Shown: one piece after another, positions 23,061 to 32,929 of the stretch
How the letters are laid out: every line of letters begins with the position of its first letter
How positions within the stretch are numbered: the stretch's first letter is position 1
Assembly (NCBI GenBank): GCA_015501055.1
Contig: JADNYV010000074.1
Coordinates: 93,514 to 157,513, forward strand
Length of the DNA: 64,000 nt
Source of the DNA: Mucidula mucida
Taxonomy: Eukaryota > Basidiomycota > Agaricomycetes > Agaricales > Physalacriaceae
Direction: 5' to 3'
Notes under the pieces: generated by a model
The model's input: only the letters and a program-made list of their open reading frames with translations
The model's database searches: none
What the model was told of the DNA's origin: nothing
Translations under genes and position numbers: made by a program

Positions 23061-26000
23061 ATGAGCGAAACCTCACGGGCGTCGAAACAGTCGGCACCCT
23101 CTCATGTGTCGCGACAGTCGGCACGCTTGCGGCAGGAACTCCCGGAATTCACGAAGGACGACCTGCCGCAGCAGACTCGGCGACGACAGCCTCAGGCAGC
23201 TGAGGATGTCCCGCTACCTATCAGCTTGGACGACATAGGTGACGCTGGAGGCATTCAGGCATTCCAGCCCCCCATCACGTCAACCGAGCCGGCGCGGTCC
23301 CAGTCGGGACTGCCGCCTACACCAACACATGCTGTCTCGAGCACGCCGCCTAAGGTCACACCTACGCGGCGCGTTCGAGGCGACTACCGACCATTACCCG
23401 ATAGTCGGTTTGACGCGGTAAACACGTCGAATCGACAGTCGGAGGATCTGGGGGCGACACGAGTGAAAGCGAGTGTTAGTCCCCGGGCCGTTGTATCTGA
23501 TGGAGCAAAAGATGCACCTACGAACGTTGCCAATTTTGAGGCCAACGTGCGTGAGGGAGGGCGTCAAGTGCTCGAGTTGCCACCGCAGGTTAACGCCCGC
23601 GTGGAAATGTATGTTGAATCATTTCGCAGCCATGCTGCACGAGGTGATTTGGCTAATCCATTTGACCAGACGATGGACGCAGTTCAACAGAATCTTGCTC
23701 TTCCTCGACAGGAGGAAGAGACTGACTCCCAGTATGTGCGTCGCGTCAGGGCGATGGAACGATCAAGGACAGAAAAGCCGGCGGGGATAATTCGCCCGGC
23801 GTCTTCGATGTCGACTACTTCACGATCTTCAGGTCGGACGGCGCGCTCTTCTGCTTCGGTGAAGGCGTGGCATCAGGACGTGTTCGAGCGTGGAGTTCTA
23901 CAGATGATTCACAACGGACAGATGGTTGAGTACAACACTAGTACAGTACCCAAGCAAGATGTTGTGTTAGAGATAATTGATGGTAATATGATGGCCTATA
24001 TTGCCTCGAAACCAACCATTCAAGTAAAGATTCCTGATCTGGACGATGCTAGATGTGCGCCGTTTATCGCGCGATTTCCGTCGCCTACCTGGGAGCTTGA
24101 TGAATGGATGCAGGCAACTGATGGCCCGATTGCAGCTGTCGTGCCAGAGGTACAGGTCCCACAGGAGGCTGAAGATGTTGTACCGGAGACTCCAGTGGTA
24201 CAGGCTCAGAAGGAGACTGAGACCGTTTGGGAGCGCATGAGGAGAGAAAGGAAGCAGGCAGCGGCAACGGCGCGTGCAAAGTACAGCGACGTCCCGCAGC
24301 CTGACAACCTGAAAGTGCATGAAGCGCACACAGACGCGCAAATACTAATATCGGAGAAGCCACCAGTGCCACTGTCTGACGTGTTTGGACGACGTGATGT
24401 GTTTGGACGACTCGGTGTGCTGGTCGAGGACGATGTTGAGATCCCGGTATTGAAGGGGATCAAGACTGAAGAGCCGGAGCCAGTTCAGGTACGAATGACG
24501 CGTATTATTGAGGAGACACCTGCCATAGTGCAGGACCCGCGTCGCACAAGTATCGTGGACGAGACACCTGCCATAGTGCAGAGGCCGCGTCGCACAAGTA
24601 TTGTGGATGAGATACCTGCCATAGTGCAGAGGCCGCATCGCACAAGTATTGTGGATGAGACACCTGCCATAGTGCAGAGGCCGCGTCGCACAAGTATTGT
24701 GGAGGAGACACCTGTTGTCGTACAGGCACCGCGTCGCGCAAGTGTCCATGTACGGGCTAGCCAGGAGGCTGTTTCGCCCCGGAAGAAGAACACGTCTGAG
24801 AAGGCGCCGGGACGTCGACCACAAAGGTCGGATCCGGCCATACATGTGGCGAGTTCGAGACGAGTAACCACTCAGGTTCAGCGCTCACCTACGATAACCC
24901 GGCACAAAGCGGCACCGGTACAGACTGTGCCAGTGCGTGCTCTGCCTACGCCGCCACATCAACCAGACCCCGATCCGAGTGGCTCTGATAGCGACGGTGC
25001 CGGCGATAGTGGAGATGATGCTGGTCATGGACCAGGACCAAGTAATACTGGTCGTAATGTGCCTGATCCGGGGGATAAAATGCCACCTCCAGGAGATGGT
25101 GACGATGATGGAGATGATGGAGACGATGGTCCCGGTGATGATGGAGATGATAGCCGGAATGGCCGCCCTCCAGTCAACCGTTACGCCAAGCGTCTTCGTC
25201 GTTCGACGTCGGTTATGAATGAGGTCAAGCCGGAGACGAAAGACGAGTTCATATATGTACCTCCAGTACGCGAGACTGGAGTATCAGTATTGGATGCGAT
25301 CTTTTTCGAAATCGAAGACATGGTCATGGCGCGCTTATATCGCGAACTGAACGACCGTGATCGTGAACTTGCAAAGATAATAGCACGCAATGTTGATTCA
25401 GCGCCTAAATTCACAGGTGCTACGAATGACATTACGGTGTTTGATAGATGGGCTCGCGACATGATACGCTGGTTGGATCAGACAGGTGCACATGGGCCTC
25501 CCACATTGGAGGATACTGACGCGCCATCTGAGGCTGACCTGACACGTATCACTCTGCTAGCTCAAGGCCTGGCTGGGGGTGCGTTGGAACACTACCGCCG
25601 GGTCACTAATACATATAAGGCTGCAGCAAACCATGGTACTTCTTTCATTGAGGTACTCCACAGTTTGTTTGTGCAGTTCGTTGATGATGATTCACTGCGC
25701 TTGACTGCATCGCGCCTTGAGTCTGCTAAATACATGGTTAGTGGTGGTGCCCGTGCACTATTCTACTATATGATCAGTCTAGCAAGCTTGATGCCAACGC
25801 CGCCAGATGTATATCGGTTCCATTCGATACTATATAACGCGCTGCCACAGTATATTCGCCGGCAGATGCGGATCGAGGGTATTACGCCCGAACGTACCGC
25901 CTCTCTGAACGTGATTATGCAGAGAGCATTAGCACTGGAACAGAGTATGAAGTCTGAACGTAAGGATGCCCTCTCCGGAGTACATCCTCGCGCTCGGATA

Positions 26001-26294
26001 GTGGCCCAGGAGCGACATGCATTGCCAACAATAAAGGCACGCGATGTTGTCCCGGCACCCATACCTCGAGAGAGAACACCTCGACGTGACGCGCGACCAC
26101 CTGCACCCGCCACTTCTAAGCAGGATAACGGAAAATCAGGTCGTAGTGCGCCGTATCGAGGAGGTGGACAGAACCAGACAACCCAACGCATTGGGAATAA
26201 AGATGTCAAAGTGCGTGGGGCCAAAGTCGAAAACTTGTTACGCATGCGGACAGGAAGGTCACTTTGCAAAGGACACTGTCTGCCCGCTGTATAG
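23061..26294 (+). CDS. gag: Retrotransposon gag polyprotein
   Basis: A large frame encoding the capsid precursor. The first two thirds are unusual for gag: low-complexity and Pro/Arg-rich. They contain five tandem 16-residue units around residues 484-563 (24510-24749) and an Asp/Gly-rich acidic tract near 25100-25160. The recognisable retrotransposon gag domain lies around 25320-25960 (PKFTGATNDITVFDRWARDM ... LPQYIRRQMRIEGITPER). A basic Arg/Pro segment follows. Near 26205 the frame stops making sense. The CCHC zinc knuckle (CYACGQEGHFAKDTVC) is in the +1 frame, so the last 25-30 codons of this ORF are probably not the natural end. Confidence 0.85.
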   Translation: MSETSRASKQSAPSHVSRQSARLRQELPEFTKDDLPQQTRRRQPQAAEDVPLPISLDDIGDAGGIQAFQPPITSTEPARSQSGLPPTPTHAVSSTPPKVTPTRRVRGDYRPLPDSRFDAVNTSNRQSEDLGATRVKASVSPRAVVSDGAKDAPTNVANFEANVREGGRQVLELPPQVNARVEMYVESFRSHAARGDLANPFDQTMDAVQQNLALPRQEEETDSQYVRRVRAMERSRTEKPAGIIRPASSMSTTSRSSGRTARSSASVKAWHQDVFERGVLQMIHNGQMVEYNTSTVPKQDVVLEIIDGNMMAYIASKPTIQVKIPDLDDARCAPFIARFPSPTWELDEWMQATDGPIAAVVPEVQVPQEAEDVVPETPVVQAQKETETVWERMRRERKQAAATARAKYSDVPQPDNLKVHEAHTDAQILISEKPPVPLSDVFGRRDVFGRLGVLVEDDVEIPVLKGIKTEEPEPVQVRMTRIIEETPAIVQDPRRTSIVDETPAIVQRPRRTSIVDEIPAIVQRPHRTSIVDETPAIVQRPRRTSIVEETPVVVQAPRRASVHVRASQEAVSPRKKNTSEKAPGRRPQRSDPAIHVASSRRVTTQVQRSPTITRHKAAPVQTVPVRALPTPPHQPDPDPSGSDSDGAGDSGDDAGHGPGPSNTGRNVPDPGDKMPPPGDGDDDGDDGDDGPGDDGDDSRNGRPPVNRYAKRLRRSTSVMNEVKPETKDEFIYVPPVRETGVSVLDAIFFEIEDMVMARLYRELNDRDRELAKIIARNVDSAPKFTGATNDITVFDRWARDMIRWLDQTGAHGPPTLEDTDAPSEADLTRITLLAQGLAGGALEHYRRVTNTYKAAANHGTSFIEVLHSLFVQFVDDDSLRLTASRLESAKYMVSGGARALFYYMISLASLMPTPPDVYRFHSILYNALPQYIRRQMRIEGITPERTASLNVIMQRALALEQSMKSERKDALSGVHPRARIVAQERHALPTIKARDVVPAPIPRERTPRRDARPPAPATSKQDNGKSGRSAPYRGGGQNQTTQRIGNKDVKVRGAKVENLLRMRTGRSLCKGHCLPAV

Positions 26295-27342
26295 CTTGAA
26301 CAAAGATCGGGCCGCGGAGACGCTATATCACATTGTAGATGATGATGATAGTGAGGATGAGCCTCACGAGTGGGATAATCCAGAGGAAGCCGATCCTTGG
26401 GGTGGATCCCAATTCGATGAGGACGCGGCGGATGATGATGTGGTAAACACAAATCAAGAGGATCCTGTCGACGCCGGCACATCAGACCAGCCACGAGTTG
26501 GGATGATGTGGGCTGGTGACTGGGAGGACGTACGCGCCTATGGCATGCGTGAGACAGAGGAGTCATACTCAGATAGTGATTGCGAAAGCGTCGCTGAATC
26601 AGAGGACGAGTATGTCCTGGAATATGGCGAGTTCCTACGGACTATGCAGATTGACGAGACGAGAGACGCTGATGGAAAGCGGGGCTACGTTCCAACGTTA
26701 GACCCTACGCGCTCACAGTTGCCTCGCTCGCTAAAACGCCCTCGTCGTACGAACCAAGAGAAGCGATGCCTAGCAGTGTTTCTTGAGGTTAATGGACATA
26801 AGGCGTTCACACTATGTGATAGTGGGTGCACAACTGAGCTTATGAGCCACGATTTTGCTCACCTAGTCCAGCCGGAGTTGTTTGAGCTTGATGAGCCTAT
26901 TACGATTCAGCTTGGTACTAAAGGCAGTCGGTCGCAAATCATATATGGGGCGTTCGCACCCTTCTCATATGACAGTAGTAAGATAGCGGTCTCTGGGCGC
27001 GAATATTTTGATATCGCGAATGTTGATCGTTATGATGTTGTTGTCGGAACGTCGTTTATGAGGCGACACAAGATTTCATTGGACTTTGAGTACGATGTAG
27101 TCCGTGTGAAGGGCCAGCCCATGCCTACTCTACTAGAGAAGGAAGAGCTGCACGAGATTGCTCGACGATATTCGGCGAACGTTCAACCGAAGAAGAAGCT
27201 GGAGGGTCTAGTCGTCCCAACAAAGCCAAGGCCCAGCCGGTCTATTCCTCGGGAGGATTTGAAGTCAGATATCAAGGGCAAGGCCAGGGCTTCTGCTGAG
27301 GGGGAGCGTTACGCTCACCTGAAGAAGAAGCCAAGGGATTGA
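26207..27342 (+). CDS. pol: Gag zinc knuckle and aspartic protease (5' part of pol)
   Basis: This frame overlaps the gag ORF in +1. It starts with a CCHC knuckle (C-x2-C-x4-H-x5-C). A long acidic region comes next (DDDDSEDEPHEWDNPEE...), then an aspartic protease core with the active-site motif DSGCTTELM followed by the hydrophobic segment YDVVVGTSFMRRHKISLDFE. A TGA at 27340-27342 closes it. The next RT-containing frame is the same one resumed after the stop. Either the TGA is a point mutation or two compensating indels lie between 27315 and 27400. Confidence 0.8.
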
Positions 27343-27399
27343 CAGTCCCCGCCTCGGGTATTCAACCAAGGTCGAGAAGTTCGCACGACTCCGCTTTGG

Positions 27400-29090
27400 A
27401 TGCACGTCGAGGAGTCCGAGAAGGCTAAATCGAATGAATCTGCATCTGCGGGTCTCAGTCGACACTTGCCGGTCTTGCTAGGTCCCGAGGATGGGATAAC
27501 GATTGAGGATATTGAAGATATTGCGAATCGGGCGATGGCTATGGACATTGCCGATCCGCAGACAAAAATCTATCTAAACGAGATTGATGAGCTACTGCGT
27601 GAGCTGGAGCTGCCTCGTTATTCGCGTGTTCAAACACACGTAGAAGACGAGACGGTAGCACAGACCCAGGCGGAAGTCATTGATGACATACCTTGTCTGA
27701 ACTTGGAGGAGTCCCTTCAAGCAACGGCGGGGCTGTTCCAAATGCGAACAAGAAAGGATAGTGACCAGGAATTGACTGAAGAGGACGTTCCCAGGTTGCG
27801 TCAGCAATGGATGGAGTGCTGTGCAGATATACTTGCCGGCCCACCAGAGAAATTGCCACCGTTGAGAGAGGTGAATCATACGATTCCTCTGATCGACGAA
27901 GCAAAGAAGTACCAGTACTACACGCCCAAGTGTCCCGACTCCATGAAACCGCAGCTTCTTGAGAAGATTAAGCAGTATCAGCGGTCGGGATGGTGGGAAC
28001 GTCAGACGGCTACACAAGCTGCGCCAATGCTTTGTGTCCCAAAGAAGGATAGCAGCTTGCGTACGACAATTGATTGTCGTAAACGAAATGAGAATACGCA
28101 CAAGGATGTGACGCCATTTCCAGATCAGGATCATATCCGGCTGGACGTGGCGCGCAAGCGTGTGCGTAGCAAGATTGATTTGTCAAATGCCTATGAACAG
28201 GTGCGAACGATTCCCGCGATGTCTGGAAGTCAGTGTTCTCAACTGTGTTTGGGACGTTTGTAAGTCACGTAATGCAGCAGGGTGATTGTAACGCACCCTC
28301 TACATTCCAAAGACTGATGTACACGATGTTCCAAGACTATATTGGAATATTCATGCATGTTTACCTTGATGACATCTTCGTATTCAGTGATTCGATAGCC
28401 GAACATGAGAAACACTTGGGTCTCATATTTGCGCGCCTTCGGGAGCACGAATTCTACCTGAAAGCGGAGAAGTTAGATCTCTACGCAGCTGAAGTGGACT
28501 GCTTAGGGCACATGATTGATGATCGTGGCCTTCATGCAGACACAGATAAGCTGGCGAAGATTCGTAATTGGCGTGTACCACGAAATTACAATGATGTACA
28601 GAAGTTTCTGGGTATGGTGACATACCTGGGACATTTCTTGCCGGATATCACTGCGTATACGACGCCGTTATCGGAAATGGCTATGAACCATCAACCGTTC
28701 TATTGGCGACCGATACATGATACATGCTTTGAGCGAATCAAACAATTGTGTTGCTCAACGCCAATCCTACGCCCGATTCGACCAGACTTAGATGAACCTA
28801 TATGGGTAATCTGTGACGCGTCAATTAGAGGTGTAGGTGCAATGTATGGGCAAGGACCTACTTGGCAGACATGTCGGCCAGCGGGGTTCATGTCTAGGAA
28901 GTTTTCAAACTCTCAGAGGCACTATGCAGTCTTCGAGCAAGAGACGCTAGCCATCCTCGAGGCACTCCTAAAGTGGGAAGATAAGCTAGTCGGTTATCGC
29001 ATCCATGTGGTGACCGACCATAAAGCACTTGAATTTTCAAGACGCAACGTCGGCTGTCAAGCCGACAGATGCGTTGGATGGAATACTTAG
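27400..29090 (+). pseudogene. pol: Reverse transcriptase-RNase H with a frame break
   Basis: The RT domain is present: PMLCVPKKDSSLRTTIDCR, then FPDQDHIRLDVARKRVRSKI, the palm motif MQQGDCNAPSTFQRLM and the catalytic YLDDIFVFSDS. RNase H follows with CDASIRGVGAMYGQG, the segment FEQETLAILEALLKWEDKL, and VVTDHKALEF. The frame changes once near 28217, where restoring one G would join the two RT halves. It changes again in a run of four T at 29034-29037, just after DHKALEF. Apart from these, all catalytic residues I could check are present. Confidence 0.88.
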
Positions 29091-31019
29091 CGCGTTTTGA
29101 CTTCGATATCAACTATGTGAAGGGCGTCAATAATAAGGTTGCGGACGCGCTGTCGCGTTACTACGAGACAGACGAACCTGATGAGGTACAGCCTCCCGAA
29201 GACTATGCCAATGCAGATATTCGTCTAGATAGACTCGGCGAGGATTTACCGAGTGGTCGGCTGCAGGAAGTCCACGAGCACCTGCGGGCTATGCAGACTC
29301 GTCGGCGGACTGAGGCGCGAAAACTGGCAGAGCGCCTTGAGCCGCGTGATGTTGAAGCAGCGGAGATGGAGGCGGCGCGGGAACCTGACCCAGAAGTACC
29401 GCACGAGCTGCCAACAGTTAACCCAACTGTGTTCGAATCACGCGCGAAGGACAATGTGATGCCACTGACGCTGGAGACGGATGATGAGTTCCTCGCTGAC
29501 ATTCGCGGTGGTACTCTGAAGATCCGTTGTTCAGTAAGATTATCAAGAAGCCTGAAGATCACCCACGGTTTTCAGTAACTGAGGGCCTGATTTTCACGAA
29601 TAACCTAGGCGGCGAACGTGTGCTATGCATCCCGAAGTCGCCTGCAGGTCAACGCTCTCTACGAGGAGCAATACTGGAAACGGCTCACCGGACAGTGGGA
29701 CATTTCGGTGCTCAACGCACATCTGATTATGTCCGGCGCTGGTACTGGTGGCCGAAGATATCCGCAATGACCGACAGGTTCTGCAAAACGTGTCAGACAT
29801 GCCATGCGGCTAAGGAAGTTATCGCGCACCGGCTGGAAAGCTACACTCCCTTCCCGTTCCAACGGGAAAGTGGCGCTCAATAGCAATGGACTTTGTTGGC
29901 CCATTTCCGGAGGTGCAAGGATACAATTACCTGTGGGTAATCATCTGTCGATTAACATCACAGGTGCATTTGATACCCGTACATACCACGAATACTGCGA
30001 CGGACTTGTCGTTGATCTATCTGAGAGAGATTGTGCGACTGCACGGCCTCCCAGAGTCGATCGTGTCAGATCGTGATTCTAAATTCACGTCAACATGGTG
30101 GCGGCAGCTCCATCGCTTGTTGGGCGCCAAGTTGCTGATGTCGACCTCGTTTCATCCACAAACGGATGGTATCACAGAACGTGCTAATCGGTCGGTCGCC
30201 CAGATCTTCCGAGCAGCAATCCGCGCTGATCAGAAGGACTGGCTGATGAAGACTCCATTAGTCGAGTTTGCTCTGAATGCTAGCATAAACGAGACGACAG
30301 GATTCGCACCTTTTGAGTTGGTGTACGGCTACGTACCATCGATGATTCGAGAGGTTCCTGAGTTCCCTAACATCCAGCCGGGTATCCGCGCCTTCGGCGC
30401 ACAAGCCATGCAGAATCTGTACGATGCGCATGAGGCAATCATAGCGGCACGCGTGTTTCAAGCTCACAAAGCAAACAGGAAGCGTCGCGAGGAGCCCGAG
30501 ATTAAGCCCGGGTCGAGAGTTTACCTGTCAACTCGGAACATTAACTTCCCAAAAGGCAGGGCTCGAAAACTCTTACCTAAGTTTATCGGGCCATATACAG
30601 TGGAAGAGGCATTCCCAGCGACGTCAACGTACACGCTGGAATTGCCCGAGACATTAGTGAAACGACGCCTGCATAACAGGTTCCACGTTAGCCTGCTCCG
30701 CCCATATGAGGAGTCAGACGCACTGCTTTTCCCAGATCGTAGCGCGCCTGAACCATATGACTTCGGCGCGTCACCCGACGCAGAATTCTTTGTTGATGGT
30801 ATCGCGGACCACGAGTGGCGTCGGACAAAGATCTGGTTCCACGTTCGGTGGATGTCAGGCGATGAGACATTTGAGCCACTAGATAACGTCAAGGATCTAA
30901 GTGCGCTTGATGAGTACCTCAAATTGAAAGGTGTCGCGAAATGGGAGGACTTACCAAAGCCTGCCCGTGCAACATCAAGAACACCTGCAAAACGCGCTCG
31001 AGCGCGTAAGACGGGATAG
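29040..31019 (+). pseudogene. pol: RNase H end, integrase and chromodomain with two frame breaks
   Basis: After RRLSSRQMRWMEYLARFDFD and NKVADALSRYY (the usual RNase H end), a linker leads to integrase. The HHCC zinc domain reads HRTVGHFGAQ ... CKTCQTCHAAK. The DDE core includes MDFVGPFPE, VSDRDSKFTSTWW and HPQTDGITERANR. GPY/F-type sequence (FIGPYTVEEAFPA) and HNRFHVSLLRPY come next. A chromodomain-like end follows (DHEWRRTKIWFHVRWMSGDETFEPLDNV), likely directing insertion to particular chromatin. Frame breaks lie near 29512 and 29856. The last stretch, 29886-31019, is open for 377 codons. Confidence 0.88.
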
Positions 31020-31271
31020 ACCTAAAAGTGGTCGTGATACTGCCCGTGGTGGCTGTGTCATTCCAATGATGAAGGATCGGAATGATATTGCTCCCAACGC
31101 GCGGGTAGCTGCATAAGCGAAGAGGTCAGATTTTTCCCTGGTGTACAACATGAGGACGGTGTGTTAGCCAGGTGGAACTTGACTCACAGCGCGGCAAGTC
31201 GGGACTTAAAATAGTTTTAAGCCGGGGTGATAGCAGTGTTGTGCTGAATTCACCCCAGCTTGCTATTCCTT

Positions 31272-32072
31272 ATGTCGTCGTCGAACTTCCTCCGAGGTCG
31301 TGCACGTGGTACCACGTTTCGTGGTGCTGATGGGCGTGGTCGCGGTCGTGGCGGTGGTCGTGGCGGTACAGGCTCCACCTCGTTCCGTCCCGACTATCGT
31401 GTGCCCCAGCTGGCATTCGAGTATAACGACCGTTGCGGGACGATCACTCACCCGGCAGGGAAGTGTACGATTTGCGACGATTATCGTGTACACTTGTACG
31501 GGCCACAAGAGAGGCGAGAGCCTACTTTTGTTGCGGCCCGGGACAACCAGTATCACGCGATGTTGGCCGGTGTAGCGGAGGACCTTGCCAAAGCAGATGA
31601 AGTCATCGCGCGTCTCGAGCATGACATTCAGCAGCTGCAATTGGAGAACACGAGTCTCAAGGCAGCGGTGACGTCGGATGTGGACCGTAGTCGGAAACGA
31701 CTACGTCTGGATGCGACGGAGCCAATATACCAGACACAAGTGAAGTTGGTCGCCGATGCGATCAAACTAGCTAAGACCTTCGTCAGCGATGATGCTGGAC
31801 AAGGCGAGGAGAGGGCATCACCAGACATAATCATGGTCTATGGTGAGGACCCGTCGAAAGCCCAGTTCGACATCATGAGGGCCCCCAATTCGTTGGCGCA
31901 CCTTGTCCCAGCGGCGGATCGTGTATCGCGACTGACCGCGGCTGACAAGAGGTCCGGATTGAGGGAAGCAGCCGTGACGGTAGCAATCGTCGAGTACCTT
32001 GCCGACTCAGCGCCGGAGACGACGATATTTGCGGATCCGGCTTTCCCTGATGATCTGGAGAGCGGCTCGTAG
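31272..32072 (+). CDS. Extra ORF downstream of integrase: RGG-box, Cys-containing coiled-coil protein
   Basis: A 266-codon ORF inside the retrotransposon, in the place where some elements carry env. No signal peptide or membrane segment is seen, so an envelope role is unlikely. The N-terminus is an Arg/Gly-rich box (GRGRGRGGGRGGTGST), typical of RNA binding. A possible metal site (C-x12-C-x2-C with a nearby His, CGTITHPAGKCTIC) follows. A coiled coil (IARLEHDIQQLQLENTSLKA), a basic patch (RSRKRLR) and a C-terminal half without recognised motifs complete it. The ORF is fully open although pol has several breaks. I do not recognise the family; an RNA-binding accessory or gag-like role is inferred. 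Confidence 0.7.
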   Translation: MSSSNFLRGRARGTTFRGADGRGRGRGGGRGGTGSTSFRPDYRVPQLAFEYNDRCGTITHPAGKCTICDDYRVHLYGPQERREPTFVAARDNQYHAMLAGVAEDLAKADEVIARLEHDIQQLQLENTSLKAAVTSDVDRSRKRLRLDATEPIYQTQVKLVADAIKLAKTFVSDDAGQGEERASPDIIMVYGEDPSKAQFDIMRAPNSLAHLVPAADRVSRLTAADKRSGLREAAVTVAIVEYLADSAPETTIFADPAFPDDLESGS

Positions 32073-32080
32073 TATATGGT

Positions 32081-32332
32081 ATGCCGCCCAAACTCGAAGG
32101 CGCACTTGAATACTGGTCTCCAGAGACAGTCGGATGGCCGGTGATTGATCTCGCGTTTTATCGATGGCGCAGAGTGCTGCTACGCCAGAAGGATCTTGAT
32201 GATAAGGCGCGACAGACGAAGACTAAGGGCGGACGGGATGTGGTGATGGCAGGCACCGGAACTACATCCTCCGAGGCGGGGGGTGCGTCAAACAGCGCGC
32301 CCATCGAATCGTCGCCTATCGAGTCGGAGTAA
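32081..32332 (+). CDS. Small ORF downstream of the RGG-box ORF
   Basis: An 83-codon ORF starting 9 bases after the stop of the RGG-box ORF and ending about 50 bases before the 3' LTR. It contains a Trp-rich stretch (EYWSPETVGWPVIDLAFYRW) and a Ser/Glu-rich tail. Its closeness to the preceding ORF suggests expression from the same transcript or a continuation of that protein. No family is recognised. Confidence 0.4.
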   Translation: MPPKLEGALEYWSPETVGWPVIDLAFYRWRRVLLRQKDLDDKARQTKTKGGRDVVMAGTGTTSSEAGGASNSAPIESSPIESE

Positions 32333-32369
32333 AGCCCTGTGGTCAAGACCTTCATCGATGATTCGGTCT

Positions 32370-32381
32370 TGAGGGGGAGGG
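32370..32381 (+). promoter_or_regulatory. Polypurine tract (plus-strand primer)
   Basis: A G/A-rich run (GAGGGGGAGGG, then T) directly against the 3' LTR start at 32382, the standard position for the plus-strand primer in LTR retroelements. Confidence 0.7.
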
Positions 32382-32597
32382 TGTAACGGGGAGTTCCCGA
32401 TATGGACATGTTTGGCACGAACGTTATGTCGATCGCCTTCGGGCGATCTTTACTTACTCTTTTACTACGACTACTGGCTTTGTTTTCTATCCGTTTCTAC
32501 GCTTACGGGTCCCCGAGGTCCCATTTGGACTCAATCTTATTGCTTTATCGTGTTATTTCGGGCCCTCCGGACCTCGACAGTGTACCTACGGGTTACA
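32382..32597 (+). repeat. 3' LTR
   Basis: A 216-bp copy of the 5' LTR with the same ends. Followed by the CTTGA target duplication at 32598-32602. Confidence 0.95.
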
Positions 32598-32602
32598 CTT
32601 GA

Positions 32603-32929
32603 CTAGAATTCTCACCTTGTCTTAGATTAACAGTTAGTGAGTCGGTAGGTGTGTATCTTTTTTTCCATTCGCTAGCATTCATCGTTGTAAGTCACGTAGA
32701 TCTCGAACAAGTGGCGAATTTAGGGTGGTACACAGACAAACGACGAGTCTACATGACTAACTTTCTATCCCACACATGCGTTGCTTCTATGCCTCCGGGA
32801 GAACATGTCTGGAGGTCGAGGCAGTCCGATACAATGTACATTGATGGTACAAAAACACATGTATATAGTTAGTGTAGATCTATAAATCAGATCAAGTGGC
32901 GCAATAGTGCCCAAAGCAAAAAAAAAAAA
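32603..32929. other. Right flank of the retrotransposon
   Basis: No gene seen. Contains a run of about 12 A at 32920-32931 next to the end of the gene on the minus strand. Confidence 0.45.

Larger units (their letters stand above)
22589..32597 (+). mobile_element. Ty3/gypsy LTR retrotransposon (chromovirus), 10.0 kb
   Basis: A complete element bounded by two direct LTRs of 216 bp and a perfect 5-bp target duplication CTTGA (22584-22588 and 32598-32602). Internal order is gag, protease, reverse transcriptase, RNase H, integrase, chromodomain, two extra ORFs, polypurine tract. Integrase downstream of RT and a chromodomain at its C-terminus place it in the chromovirus branch of Ty3/gypsy. The LTRs look identical by eye, so the insertion is recent. 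Pol nevertheless contains one in-frame stop and four single-base frame breaks. Confidence 0.96.

Noticed and set aside
24345..24871. Long minus-strand frames with repeated SSTILVRRGLCTMAG-like units
   Set aside because: They are the antisense of the in-frame 48-bp repeats in gag, so they are open because of the repeat structure and not because they are genes.
29203..29562. Minus-strand Ser/Arg-rich frame within pol
   Set aside because: Antisense of the RNase H to integrase linker; no independent support.
31272..32072. Envelope gene of the retrotransposon
   Set aside because: The position fits, but there is no signal peptide, membrane helix or glycosylated ectodomain. The Arg/Gly-rich start argues for nucleic-acid binding.
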